A DNA stretch of 64,000 nt from Prorocentrum cordatum (lineage: Eukaryota; Sar; Dinophyceae; Prorocentrales; Prorocentraceae), in contig CAUYUJ010020567.1 of the NCBI GenBank assembly GCA_963575745.1, positions 25,001 to 89,000 of the forward strand. Reading direction: 5' to 3'. A program made the position numbers and the translations under genes. Shown here in pieces: positions 31,437 to 42,037 of this stretch; position 1 is the first letter of the stretch; each line of letters opens with the position of its first letter. The notes beneath the pieces were generated by a model. The model made no database searches. It was not told where the DNA came from and worked only from the letters and a program-made list of their open reading frames with translations.

Positions 31437-31577
31437 GCATGTCCCCCTACAGACGGATTCAGAAAATCTATGTCATTAAACAACGCTAAAACACTATTCA
31501 AACATAACAGAGAAGCCGTACCCAGACTATCTCTTGCCTCCTATTATTCCCCCTGTAGAAGGACATGCCGGACCCCA
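31437..31577. mobile_element. Family A MITE, copy 6
   Basis: 141 bases. Ends GTAAGGGCGGGCATGTCCCC and AGGACATGCCGGACCCC. Flanks AAAATATC (31429-31436) and AAAATACC (31578-31585) match at 7 of 8. Confidence 0.87.
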
Positions 31578-31589
31578 AAAATACCGGAC

Positions 31590-32395
31590 AATCCGGCAAG
31601 TGTAGGGGGGGGGAAGGCGAACATCCAGAAGATGCGAGAACAAGTTAAGGAATCCTAGGGTGCTCTGTGCACTTGTCAGTGCCCCGGGGCTCCTCCGGCG
31701 CGGCGTCGGGGAAAGCCGGGGCAGGGCACGCGCGCACGCGCGAGCGGAAGCGATGGGCAGAAGTGATGGGGCTTCTGGAGAGGCCCGCTCTTCGGGCCCC
31801 CCGGGCGACGAGCCCGAGGAACCTTTCGAACAAACACACACACAGTGGAAACAGAAGCACGGTGGACAAAAACTATGGAAAAAACAGTGGAAACGAATCA
31901 CTGTGGAAACAACACGGCGAAACAAAAACAAACTGGGGACAACACACACACACGCACGCACGCAGAGTGTGTGTGTGTGTGTGTGTGTGCGTGTGCGTGT
32001 GCGTGCGTGTGTGTGTGTGTTTGTGTGTGCGTGTATGTTTTGGTCCAAGAGCGGTCCCTGGCGACGGGGTCGTGAGCTCTTGGGCGGAGCCGCAGCCGCC
32101 GCCTCGGCCCTCCTGGCCCCTCCGGTCTGCGAACGGCGAATTGCGACCCGCGGGAATCGCCGCGAGGGCGCTGCGAGGCGGGGCCGAAGCACCCAGCACG
32201 ACTACACAGCATGATCTGGGCTCGGCCCTCCTGGCCCTTCCGGTCGTGAAAACCCAAAGAGCCACCACAACCAGCACTCCACAAAACCGGCATCCCCGCG
32301 CGCGGCGCGCGCGGGGACGCCGGCTCTCGCGCTGGCGCCGCCGGCGCGTGCGCGCGCGTGCGAGCGGGGAGCGCGAGCGGGGAGCGCCCGCCTCC
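31590..32395. other. Unassigned, with AC/GT arrays and a GC palindrome
   Basis: 31830-32040 has CA- then TG-rich dinucleotide arrays. CTCGGCCCTCCTGGCCC occurs near 32103 and again near 32221, a short direct repeat. CCCCGCGCGCGGCGCGCGCGG (32291-32311) is a strong alternating-CG palindrome. No gene supported. Confidence 0.45.
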
Positions 32396-33080
32396 TTCTC
32401 CCCTCCTCCGCCTCTTCCCTCTTCCATTCCTCTTCCCTCCTCCTCCTCCTCCTCCTCCTCCTGCTCCTCCGCCTCCTCCTCCTCTGCCTCTTTCCTCCTC
32501 CATTCCTCCTTCCCTCCTCCTCCTCCTCCTCCTCCTCCTCCTCCTCCTCCTCCTCCTCCTTCTCGTCCTCCTTCCCTCATCCTCCTCCAACTCCGCCTCT
32601 TTCCTCCTCCATTCCTCCATTCCTCCTTCCCTCCTCCTCCCTCCTCCTCTCCTCCTCCTCCTCCTCCTCCTCCTCTTCCTCTCCATTCCTCTCCTCTCGT
32701 CCTCGTCCCTCGTCCTCGTCCTCCTCCCTCCTCCTCCTCCTCTTCCATTCCTCCTCCATTCCTCTTCCCTCCTCCTCCTCCTCCTCCTCCTCCTCCTCCT
32801 CCATTTCTCTTTCTTCCTCCTCCCCTATGAGGTTGATGGCCGATGTCTGTACCACAACAACGAACTTCTCGAGTAGACGTCGTCGCCCTTGTCATCCTGC
32901 TCCTCCGAGTCCTCACCCTCGTTTCTTCCCTCTTCTATTTTCTCCACCTCGCTTCCCCTTCTCCTCCTCTTCATTATACTCCTCCAACTCTCTTCCTCCA
33001 CCCCCTTCACCCCCTCAAAATTTCGCCTCCCCCTCTTTTCCCCCCGCCCCATCCTCCTCCCTCTTCTGTCTTTCTTCCGC
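32396..33080. repeat. CTC polypyrimidine arrays
   Basis: Imperfect CTC/CCATTC repeats: units such as TTCCTCCTCCATTCC recur about every 60-120 bases between pure CTC runs. Confidence 0.93.
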
Positions 33081-33890
33081 CTCCTCCTCCTCCTCCTTCG
33101 TATTGTCTGTATCCTCCGCATTCGCGTCCAATGCCTCCACCGTATCTTCACGATCCGTGTCCTCATGATCTCCCTACTCTACCTCACCCTTATCGTGCCC
33201 TTCTTCATCCGTTTTCTTCCCTCCGCGACTCTGTCATCCTCCCACAACGGCCCGTTCCCCTCCATCTGCCCCCCCGCATTATCATCCCGCTGCATCTTCT
33301 GCTGTTTCTGCTGCTGCTGCTGCTGATACTCCTCCCCTATCATCCTCATAATCCTGCTCTCGTCTCCCCCTCCCCAACACCCTCCGCACGCATGCCCGCC
33401 CGGCAAGTCGCGTAGCGAGGGGAGGGGGTGGTCGAGCATTGGGCGCCTGCGCCTTCAGGGCCTCCAACAAGGTAATCTGCATGCTGAGCTCGCCCTCTAG
33501 AATATGCGGCTGGTTGCTTGTTCTGTTTGTTCTATCTCCTCTCGCCTTGTCTCCGTCTCTTTCAGTTTGTTCTCTCTGTCGCGCTCTCTCTCACTCCCCC
33601 CTCTCTCTCTCTTGATCTGTGTCCTCGCCGTATTCCCCCATGGGTGCCAAAAGATCCCAGTTTCTAACACTAAAACTATAAGCGAGGAAACGAAACCGTA
33701 TCGACCAATGGCGGCGAAGCCTCCTTACCCATGCGAACTACGTACATACCCGGGCAACACACTCGATGTGTGGCATCGGGATCCCCTGCCCAAACTCCCC
33801 GACCCAACCCGCGTGCCCGCGCCCGACCTCCTCCCTGGGCCTACTCCCACTCCATCGTCCGCAACTCGCGCTCCTTCACTGTCTGCTGCA
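33081..33890. other. Pyrimidine-rich to mixed unassigned sequence
   Basis: CTC-rich to about 33400; 33520-33620 is (TC)n-rich; 33620-33890 is mixed. The plus-strand frames are Ser/Leu/Pro-rich shadows. Confidence 0.4.
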
Positions 33891-33896
33891 ACACCT

Positions 33897-34060
33897 TCCT
33901 CCCAATCAGTCATCGGGGATCTACTGACCCGGGTCGATCCAGACCCGGGTCAGTCAAGCTTGGCAGGATCCTGCACGCAAGCCTGGGCCAGGGCGCCCCT
34001 GACTCTGCAGGATCCTGACCCCCGTTGGCATCGGCCCCCATCTCTTGAGCCCCGAAATCA
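33897..34060. repeat. Family I dispersed repeat, copy 1
   Basis: Two perfect GACCCGGGTC palindromes within 25 bases, TGCAGGATCCTGAC and CCATCTCTTGAGCCCCG; same order at 47610-47965. Confidence 0.7.
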
Positions 34061-34273
34061 GATCATCACGATTCGTCGTATTCGTCGTCGTCGCGGTCTT
34101 TTCCGATTGTTCGGGCTCTCGTCCGCTAATTACCGTGGCCTCGGCACGCTGCGGCGCTGTGGAATAGGTTTGCTAGGTGCCTGGTAGGGCTTTTGGCGTT
34201 TGCCATGGGCGGTGCTTTCACCTACGACCCTACGACGGTCTAGGGCGCTCGCTCCAAGACTCGGAGAAGGAAA

Positions 34274-34407
34274 AGGTACCCATACCTCTACCCTCTCCTG
34301 GTGTTCCTCATTTTCGGCTTCCTGGGCGGCCCTCATCGCCACCGCCGGGTTCGCCTCGACATCCTGGTCAGAGCGCATCCCAGGAGCGGTCTGGGGTAGC
34401 GGTACTG
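34274..34407. mobile_element. Family V short TIR element, copy 2 (reverse orientation)
   Basis: Starts AGGTACCCATACCTCTACCC, carries CGCCACCGCCGGGTTCGCC in the middle and ends GGGGTAGCGGTACTGG. Confidence 0.75.
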
Positions 34408-34429
34408 GGACCTCTTGGTTTCCCCAAAG

Positions 34430-35380
34430 ACTGCTGCAGGGATGCCCCAACGCTAGCACGACGAGGCTCGGAGACCATCCAGACAGAAGTCCAGGCGATC
34501 CCCAAGACGCCCCAATTAAAGCGCCCAAGGGGGGCCCGAAGCGCCCTCTAGCAGGGCCCTGGGTTGCAAAACGTGTCGAAACACCCTATTGCGTTTCTCT
34601 TGATTTTGCTTTCGACGGTTTGTGGCCGAATGTGGCCTCCGAAGGCTTCAGAGCAGAAATGTGGCCCCCAGGAGTTGTTCGCCCAAGTCGGCTGGAAAAT
34701 CTCCCCAAACAGCCCAATTTCGCCCGGGTCTCCAAAACAACCCCAAGATCCAACAAACTAGGCCCAAGATGGTCCCACCGAGCGTCCTCGGAAATACCCA
34801 GCAGAACCATCGTGCCCAAGCCGACCCCCAGACTCCAGAGAAGGCCCCACGTGGGCACTAAAGAATGCTCCGATTACCCTCGTAACGTCTCATGATGTAA
34901 CGCAGCAGTCATGACATGTTACACCTCGCCACGTTGCAGCATCGTTTCGTTGCTTCTCACAAGACACTAACATGGTTCTGCACAGCTTCCGCGGGAGAGC
35001 GCGTTGGAATCGCATTGAACAAGGTGGCTGGATGTGGCTGGATGTGGCCTCAAACTGTCGCACCCTTTTTCTTTCTGGTACTGCGCTAGTTGGTCAGACC
35101 TTTTCCTGTAAGTGGCGTCTGGCCCCCAGTGGAGCCCATCAGAGGTTCCAAACAAAACTGGCGAGGCGTGGTGAGGGAGGTGGATGAGAGAGAGGGATGG
35201 TAGGCGGCCCTCTTAGACCCATCAATTTGAGACTCACCAGCCCCTCCCCCTTGATACCTCCAGGGGGGCGTAAACCTCGTTGCGCGCTATCTATGCTGTG
35301 CCGTACAATACTCTGGACCGAGCAGCCGCTCGATAGTCCTCGTGCGGCTGCTCGACATTTCTCGTGAGACTTCTGCGCGG
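34430..35380. other. Unassigned sequence with degenerate CCCAAG repeats
   Basis: 34480-34860 has irregular CCCCAAGANNCC repeats like those at 11395-11600. The rest is mixed; a 90-codon minus frame overlies the repeat. No gene supported. Confidence 0.4.
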
Positions 35381-35800
35381 CACTTCCTTTCAACAACGCT
35401 TTGCGTTTTTTGCACCTCGGTGTGAGGATCAGCGCAAGGCAGCTCGCATGTGGGTAGCAGCGCAAGGGCGACTATTTTCCCCTTCCTTCCCTGCGGGCAA
35501 GATTCATATCCATATCCAGTGCGTCTGGGGTTTTCTTAGAAGGAACGCCGCGAGGCCGGAGCGCACTGGATATGGATAAAGATCGAGCCTCCGGGGGCCA
35601 GAACTTTATCCACGTCCAGTGCGCCTCGGGCCGCGGGCTTGTTGGGAAGGGAGCCCGAGACTCCAAGCTGTAGTGGGTATGGCCACACGACGTCCAGGAG
35701 GCCCTAATGCTGCACACCACATGCGAACTACCTTGCGCCGATCCTCACTACGGGGTGCGGAGGGCGCGTGGCGCTGCTGCTGCAAGGAGGTAGCGCACCA
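35380..35800. mobile_element. Family H nested inverted repeats
   Basis: Outer arms near 35410-35470 (GTGAGGATCAGCGCAAGGCA) and 35715-35775 (TACCTTGCGCCGATCCTCAC) are inverted. An inner hairpin pairs CATATCCATATCCAGTGCG (35508) with CGCACTGGATATGGAT (35560). Probably a foldback element, single copy here. Confidence 0.65.
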
Positions 35801-36364
35801 AAGTCTCACGGCGTCCCAGACCCCCCCGACGCCATGATTTCTGCATGACGTCGACCACCAGAGGTCTCGCGACCCTTTCCCCGGGACCGGTTCTTCCTCC
35901 TGAGTCGTTTTCAGATGGTCTCGAGGGCCAGTAAAGGGCCCCCCCGGAGCCGAAGATAGCAAACACAAACCTCCCGCCGTGATTTTGTCACATACCTCGA
36001 GGGGGTCTGGGGCCGAGAGCCGCCCCTGAAAGGAAGGGGACATAGTCGTCGGGGCCTGGCCGGGGCCCAGTGCCCAGTGTCAGGAGGCAGAGGTAAAGAG
36101 GGAGAGGGAAGGGAGAAAAGAGGGAGGCAGGAGGAGGTAGAGAGAAGAGACAGCAGACGCTTTGTTCAACATGGGCCAACCCCCATTACCACCCGCCTGG
36201 TCGCCGGGGCCGGCCGGCAAAAGGTGGTGAACGACCTCCCGACGTGATTTGTTGTCCTAACTCGAGGGGGTCTGGCGTTGAGTGCCGGGGCCTGCAGTGC
36301 CCGGGGCCCGGGGGACACCAGGGCAGAGTGGAGGGGCAACGATAAGGGGGGGAGTGGCATGGGG
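35801..36364. other. Two related modules, otherwise unassigned
   Basis: CCTCCCGCCGTGATTTTGTC..CTCGAGGGGGTCTGG (35970) and CCTCCCGACGTGATTTGTTG..CTCGAGGGGGTCTGG (36235) are tandem relatives about 265 bases apart. CTGAGTCGTTTTCAGATGGT (35900) also recurs near 47861. Confidence 0.5.
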
Positions 36365-36740
36365 TGGGGAACATCGGCCTGGAATCGGCGATACATCGCC
36401 GATAGATCGCCGATAGGCCCCCGATTGTGAATCCGCACGTTCCTGTGCAGGTCGGGTCTATCGGGAGGAGGAGGAGGAGGAGGAGGAGGAGGGAGGAGGA
36501 GGAGAAGGGAGGAGGGAGGAGGAGGAGGAGGAGGAGGGGGAGGAGGAGGAGGAGGAGGAGGGAGGAGGGGGAGGAGAGGGAGGAGAGGAGGGAGGAGGGA
36601 GGAGGGAGGAGGGAGAAGGAGGAGGGAGGGAGGAGGGAGGAGGAGGATGGAGGAGGGAGGAACAGGAGTCAATGGGCGACTGGGGGTCGATGCGTCCCCC
36701 CCTATGCCTGTCCCCCCCCATATCGTTGCCCCCGACAGAG
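36365..36740. repeat. Family K dispersed repeat, copy 2, interrupted by a GAG array
   Basis: GGAATCGGCGATACATCGCC, GAATCCGCACGTTCCTGTGC, GAG array at 36462-36665, then GGGGGTCGATGCGTCCCCCC and CGTTGCCCCC. Confidence 0.65.
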
Positions 36741-36809
36741 GCCCGCGGCGTGCAGCCCTGGAGCCTGGCCGGGCTCGCGCCCAGGGGCCGGAGAGGCCTG
36801 GGGATACGC

Positions 36810-37095
36810 CGGCCTCCCCCTCCTCCTCCTCCTCCTCCTCCTTCCTCCTCCTCCTCTTCCTCGCTGTTCCTCGATCCTACTCGATCCTCTGATCTCCTCC
36901 TCCTCCTCCTGCTGCTGTTCCTCCTCCTCCTCTTCCTCCCCGGTCCCCGATCCTGAACAAGCCCCCTCTTCCTCGATCCTCCTCCTCATCCTCCTCCTCT
37001 TCCTCGGTCCTCCATCGTCCTCCTCCTCTTCGTTTTCGATCCTTTTCTTCTGTTCTGGATCCTCGTTCCTCGATCCTCGGCTCATCCTCGATCCT
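36810..37095. repeat. CTC/GATCCTC-rich array
   Basis: CTC repeats interspersed with TCGATCCTC units. Confidence 0.85.
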
Positions 37096-37339
37096 CGATG
37101 CTCCAACTACCCCCGACCCTCAATCCCGATTCCCTATCTCCACAGAGAACGCATGCGGGAAACACCAAAAGAAACACCGAGCAAACAAACAGCGGGAGGG
37201 AGGGAATCGGATAACGAAAACCAGCATCGACATACGAACCGCAATGGGGACGATGACGAAGTTGGTACTTGGAAGAGTCTGGGATGGGGAGAAGTCATAG
37301 GTAGGAAAGGCAGGATACGGGTGAGGTGCTGAACTAATT

Positions 37340-37930
37340 TATTGGCGAACATCACCATCCCCATCATCACTATCTTCAACACCAGCAGCATCATCACCAT
37401 CATCGACATCATCGTCATCATGAGCATCAGCACCGGCACCGTCATCAGCAGCATGAACACCATCGTCATCACAATCATTATCACCAGTCTGATCCTCTGC
37501 ATGACCACCATCGTCATCATTGTCACCCATATCATCAGCAACGCCCTCAACGTCAACGTCGCCATCGTCAACATCGTCATCATCCGTTTCATCAGCATCA
37601 TCATCACCATCACCATCATCATCAGCCATATCATAGTCAACGTGCACACAACCATCATCGTCATCATCATTACCACCGTTACCAGCGTCGACATCACCAA
37701 CACCATCACCATCATCCGTGACGGAGCGTTCAGTGGGGCGGGCGGGCGGGACATTCAACGCGACCTTCTCTCAAGTGGTGGTGCATTCTCATCATCGCCC
37801 TCATTACCGTCATCCTCAGCACCACCATCACCATGGTCATGGCCATCATCACGACCATCATCAACAACATCAAAATCAGCGTCTACATGACCATCATCGC
37901 CATCCCTATTCCCATCACCATCAACAGCGA
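37340..37930. repeat. CAT-type trinucleotide array, degenerate
   Basis: ATC/CAT repeats mixed with GTC, AAC and ACC steps. Frames read Ile/Ser/Thr-, His- or Met/Val-rich, an array artefact. Confidence 0.9.
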
Positions 37931-38344
37931 CTCGTTCCCCCCGACAGGCCTTCTGCTATCTGCCCAGGCATGAGTGCACCCAGTGGGTGGCGCTCGTGCT
38001 CCTTCGGCCTCCCGCAAGGCATCCTGGCACTTGCCACCTATGCTCGCCCACGTGGGCGTGAGGCAGGAAAAAGAGCGTGACGCTGCCGCGCTGCTGCGTC
38101 GACGAGCGGCGTGCAGCTGGATGCCAAGAAGTGCCGCGCAACTGAATGCAAATCGCTAGCGGGTTTGCCGACTCAGCCATAACCATGAAGACTTATGCAG
38201 TTGCTGAATCAGGGGCCCTTCGGGCGCACTTGCGCCCCCGTGCTGCTTCTCCCCGTTCTCTCGGAATTGTCCATCCTCGATCCTCCTACTTTTCAGGGGC
38301 AACAGGGGTGGCCGGTGTAGAAAGAGAGTGCGTTGAGCACGGAT
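37931..38344. other. Unassigned sequence
   Basis: Unique mixed sequence between a CAT array and a minisatellite; GGGGCCCTTCGGGCGCACTTGC is palindromic at 38212. No coding call. Confidence 0.35.
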
Positions 38345-40464
38345 GAGCTTGTTTTAATTACCTCAGGGAGGGGCCTTGTCTACTAGAGGGTGCTGCGCAA
38401 CAGGGGAAGCCTGTGACGAGGGAGGGGCGAGTCTAGCTAGCGCCCAGGAGTTGCTTCACGATCAGCTTTGGGAGAGGCCATGTCTAATCGGGGGTGCTGT
38501 GCAGGGAGAAGGGCACGTCTAGCACCAAGTGGTTTCCTTAGAATCATCTTATGGAGGGGCCTTGACTCATAGAAGATGCTGCGCAGCAGAGGGGGTCTGT
38601 CAAGGAGGAGGGGCACGTCTAGTACTGAGTTTGTTAACCAGCTTGGGGAGGCGCCTTGCCGAAGAGACGGTACTGTGCAACAGAGCAGGCCTGTGCAGAT
38701 GGAGGGGCGCGTCTAGTATCAAAGGAAATGTTTGAAACAGATTGGTAGAGACGCTGCGCAGCAGAGGGGGGCTATGAAGAGAGAAGTGCACATCTAGCAC
38801 CAAGAGTTGTTATGTTAATCAGCGTGGGGAGAGGTCTTGTCTCATAGAGGCTGCTGTGCAACCAAGGAGGCCTGTGCAGGAGAAGGGGGACGTCTGGAAC
38901 CAACGGGTTTTGTTGAATTGGTGGTGCGTCAGAGTGGGCCTGCGTAAGAGTTGGGGCGCGTCCAGCACCAAGGAGATGTGTTTAATCAGCTTGGGGGGAG
39001 GCCTTGCCCACAAGTGGGTGCCGTGCGGGGCGAGGAGCACGTCTAGCACCAAAAAGCTGCTGCTTTCTAGGCGGGAAGGGAGGCCTTGTCTACAAGAGGG
39101 TGCTGTGCAAACGAGGAAGCCTGTGCAGAAGGAGGGGGCGCGTCTAGTATCAACGGGGCTGTTTGCAGAAGCTTTGAACGTGTTCTGTCTGGCAGATGGT
39201 GCTGTGCAGCAGCAAGTCCATGCGTAGGAGGAGGGTCATGTCTAGCACCAAGGAGTTGTTGTTTTAATCAGCGCCAGAAGACGTATTGTCTCATAGCGAC
39301 TGCTGTGCAACAGGGGAGGCCTGTGCAGGAGGAGGGACACGCCTGGCATTAGAGCGTTTATGTTGAATCGGTTGTGCAAGAGCTTGCCTCGCACATTGTG
39401 CTGCACAGCGGAAAAGAGGGCCTGCGCAGGAGCAGGGGTGCGTCGCACACCAACGAGCTGTCGTCGAAGCAGCGGAGGGGAGGGCCCTGTGCTGTCAGAG
39501 GGTGCTGTGCAGGGCGAGTGAAACGTCCAGAGCCCACGGGGATGGGTGAACTCCGCTCGGGAAGGGGAGTGCCCCGCAGAGGAGGGTGCTATACGGCAGG
39601 GGGGGGGCCAGTGCGGGAGGAGCGGCACGTCCAGCACTGACGACCTGCGTGTGTCCTCGAGCGCATCGTGGACGGGCCTTGTCTAACAGAGGGTGCCGCG
39701 GAGCACAGGGCTGCGTAGGAGGCGGGGCGCTTCTAGCACCGAGGAGCTATTGTCGTGATCAGCTTGGGGAGGGGCCATGTCCAACAGAGAGTGCTGTGCA
39801 GGAAGGTGGGCGCGTCTAACACAAAGGAGTGCTGACAACTCAGAGTGGGGAGGGGCAATGTCCAATAGAGGGTGCTGTGCAACAGAGAAGGTCTGCACAT
39901 GATAAGGGGCGCATCCACAACCAAGGAGCTGTTTTAAGCTCAGCTTCGCGAGGGTCATTGCCTAATAGAGGATGCTGCGCAGGAGGAGGGGCACGTCTAG
40001 TATCCAGCGGCTTTTTGAATCAGCTTGGGGAGGGACTTGCCCCGCTGAGGGCGTTGTGCAGAAGAGGGGTCCTGCGCAGGGGAAAGACACCCCTAGCAGC
40101 CAATAGCTGTTGATTATTTAGCTTGGGGAGGGGCCTTGTGTCGTAATTAGAGAGTGCTGCGCAACAGAAGGGGCCTCTGAAGGAAAAGGGGCACGTCTAG
40201 TACCAGGAAGTCCTCATATTCATCAGCTTCAGGAGGGGCCTTGTCTAATAGAGGTGGCCGTGCAGGAGCGGCATCTCTAGCATCAAAGAGCTCATTGCAT
40301 GAGCATGGGGACGGGTGTGCCAAGCAGAGGGCTTGTGTGGTGGAGGGGACACGTCGAGCACGAAGGGTGCTGTCCAAAAGAGTGTGCTGTGCAGCAGAGG
40401 GGGCCTGTGCAGGGAGATGGGCACGTCTAGCACCAAGGAACTGTTTCAATACTAGAGAAAACGC

Positions 40465-40690
40465 CCAATCAATGGATGGTTTGAAATGGGATCTGAAAAG
40501 AGATCGACCGGGCACCCGGGAACCCGGAACCCAGCGAACTCGGACCGGAGCCAATGACCGGGAACCCGGGAACGGGAACCCGGGAACCAAGCCGGCTACC
40601 AACATCGGCGGGGAACTTGCACCACATCTCCCGATTTCCGCTGGGACCCCTTCAGTACGAGCACTGACTGGGGAGGCAGATGTTGGGAGG
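40465..40690. repeat. Family X composite repeat, copy 2
   Basis: GATCGACCGGGCACCCGGGA, several GGGAACCCGG units, ACATCGGCGGGGAACTTG and GAGCACTGACTGGGGA, all colinear with 24490-24690. Confidence 0.8.
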
Positions 40691-40697
40691 GACCTCG

Positions 40698-40830
40698 TCT
40701 GATGACGGGAGGAGGAGGAGGAGGAGAAGGAGGAGGAGGAGGAGGAGGGAGGAGGAGGAGGAGGAGGAGGAGGAGGGAGGAGGAGGAGGAGGAGGAGGAG
40801 GAGGAGGAGGAGGGGGAGGAGGAGAAGGGG
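40698..40830. repeat. GAG polypurine array
   Basis: GAG repeat placed directly after family X copy 2 inside the minisatellite. Confidence 0.94.
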
Positions 40831-40934
40831 AACAGAGGGGGGCGGTGCAGGAGCGGCACGCGGCGCACAAGGGAGCAGTGTGGATTCACGGTGGGAGGGG
40901 CCTCGTCGAAGGACGGGCGCTGCACAGCGGACAT

Positions 40935-41095
40935 GTTACCAGCCTCGAACGTATCCCTATCCCTAAGATTGACACGCCAAAAGGCGATGACAATCTTAGG
41001 GATTCGCCCTCAAAAGAGAAGGGAATCCCTAAGATTGGCATCGTGATAAGGAAGTGCCCAGCATAGGGATAGGGATATGTTCCAGGCTGGTAAAC
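40935..41095. mobile_element. Foldback element inside the minisatellite
   Basis: Left GTTACCAGCCTCGAACGTAT plus CCCTATCCCTA; right TAGGGATAGGGATATGTTCC plus AGGCTGGTAAAC: inverted arms of about 30 bases with few mismatches. Inside are three copies of CCCTAAGATTG (one inverted). Intrudes into the tandem repeat. Confidence 0.8.
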
Positions 41096-41278
41096 AAGGC
41101 CTGTGCACAGGGTGACGGGCGCGTCTGGCACCGAGGAGCGGCTGTGCTTCAGCTCCGGGAGGGGCCTTGCCCATCGGAGAGCGGCGTGGAGACGCAGGGG
41201 CACCGTCGAGCAGCAAGGGAGCTCCTCGGGTCAGTTCTGGGAGGGGCTTGCCTCGCAGAGTGTGCTGTGCAGCAGAGG

Positions 41279-41309
<31 letters not shown>

Positions 41310-41310
41310 A
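41279..41310. repeat. GT dinucleotide array
   Basis: About 15 GT units inside a minisatellite unit. Confidence 0.97.
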
Positions 41311-41715
41311 TGAGGGGCGCGTGTAGCACCAAGGAGCTCTGTGTACTCAGCCGGGGGAGGAGCCATGTCTACTAGAGGGTGCTGTGCTGAGGGAGGGGCA
41401 CGTGCACCCGAGATTTGATCGAATCCGCCTGTTGAAGGGCCCTGTCTGATAGGAGGCGCTGTGCAGCAGAGGAGGCCCGTGAAGGGAGAGGGGCACGTCT
41501 AGAACCAAAACGTTTGCTTCAATCATCTTCGCGAGGCGCCTTGGCAACTGGGGGTTGCCGTGCACGAGGAGGGGCACGTCTAGTGCCCAAAGTATGCTCG
41601 AAGCAGCGCGGGGAGGGGCTTGCCTAGCAGAGCACGCTGTGCTTCAGAGGGCCCCTACGTAGGAGAAGAGAAGTGGCGCCTGGCACCAAGAAGCTTCAAC
41701 ATCAGCTTGGGGAGG

Positions 41716-41850
41716 GTCACTCCTCCTCCTCCTCCTCCTCCTCGATCCTCCTCCTCCTCGATCATCCTCCTCCTCCTCCTCGATCCTCCTCCTCCTCCTC
41801 CTCCTCCTCCTCCTCCTCCTCCTCCTCCTCTTCCTCCTCGATCCTCGTCC
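41716..41850. repeat. CTC array
   Basis: CTC repeat with TCGATCCTC interruptions, at the junction between the minisatellite and the satellite. Confidence 0.93.
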
Positions 41851-42037
41851 AGGCCCTCAGCCATAGGCCCAGGGGCACCCGAGCCGAGCCCAACCGTGGC
41901 GACGCGGGGGATGCTGTGCAGCAGAACGGCCACTTCTGGCAACAAGAAGAGCCCTTCGGCACGGGCCCTCGGGGAGGGGCCGTGTCTGGGAGGGCGCGGT
42001 GCAGCAGAGTGGCCCCAGTGACCGGAGAGGGGCACGC

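Larger units (their letters stand above)
38345..41715. repeat. Degenerate minisatellite block 1, unit about 80-110 bases
   Basis: Some thirty diverged units share GGTGCTGTGCANCAGAG, GGAGGGGCACGTCTAGCACC, AAGGAGCTGTT and AGCTTGGGGAGGGGCCTTG. Unit length varies by indels. Three intruders lie inside: family X (40465), a GAG array (40698) and a foldback element (40935). Non-coding in appearance. Confidence 0.9.
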
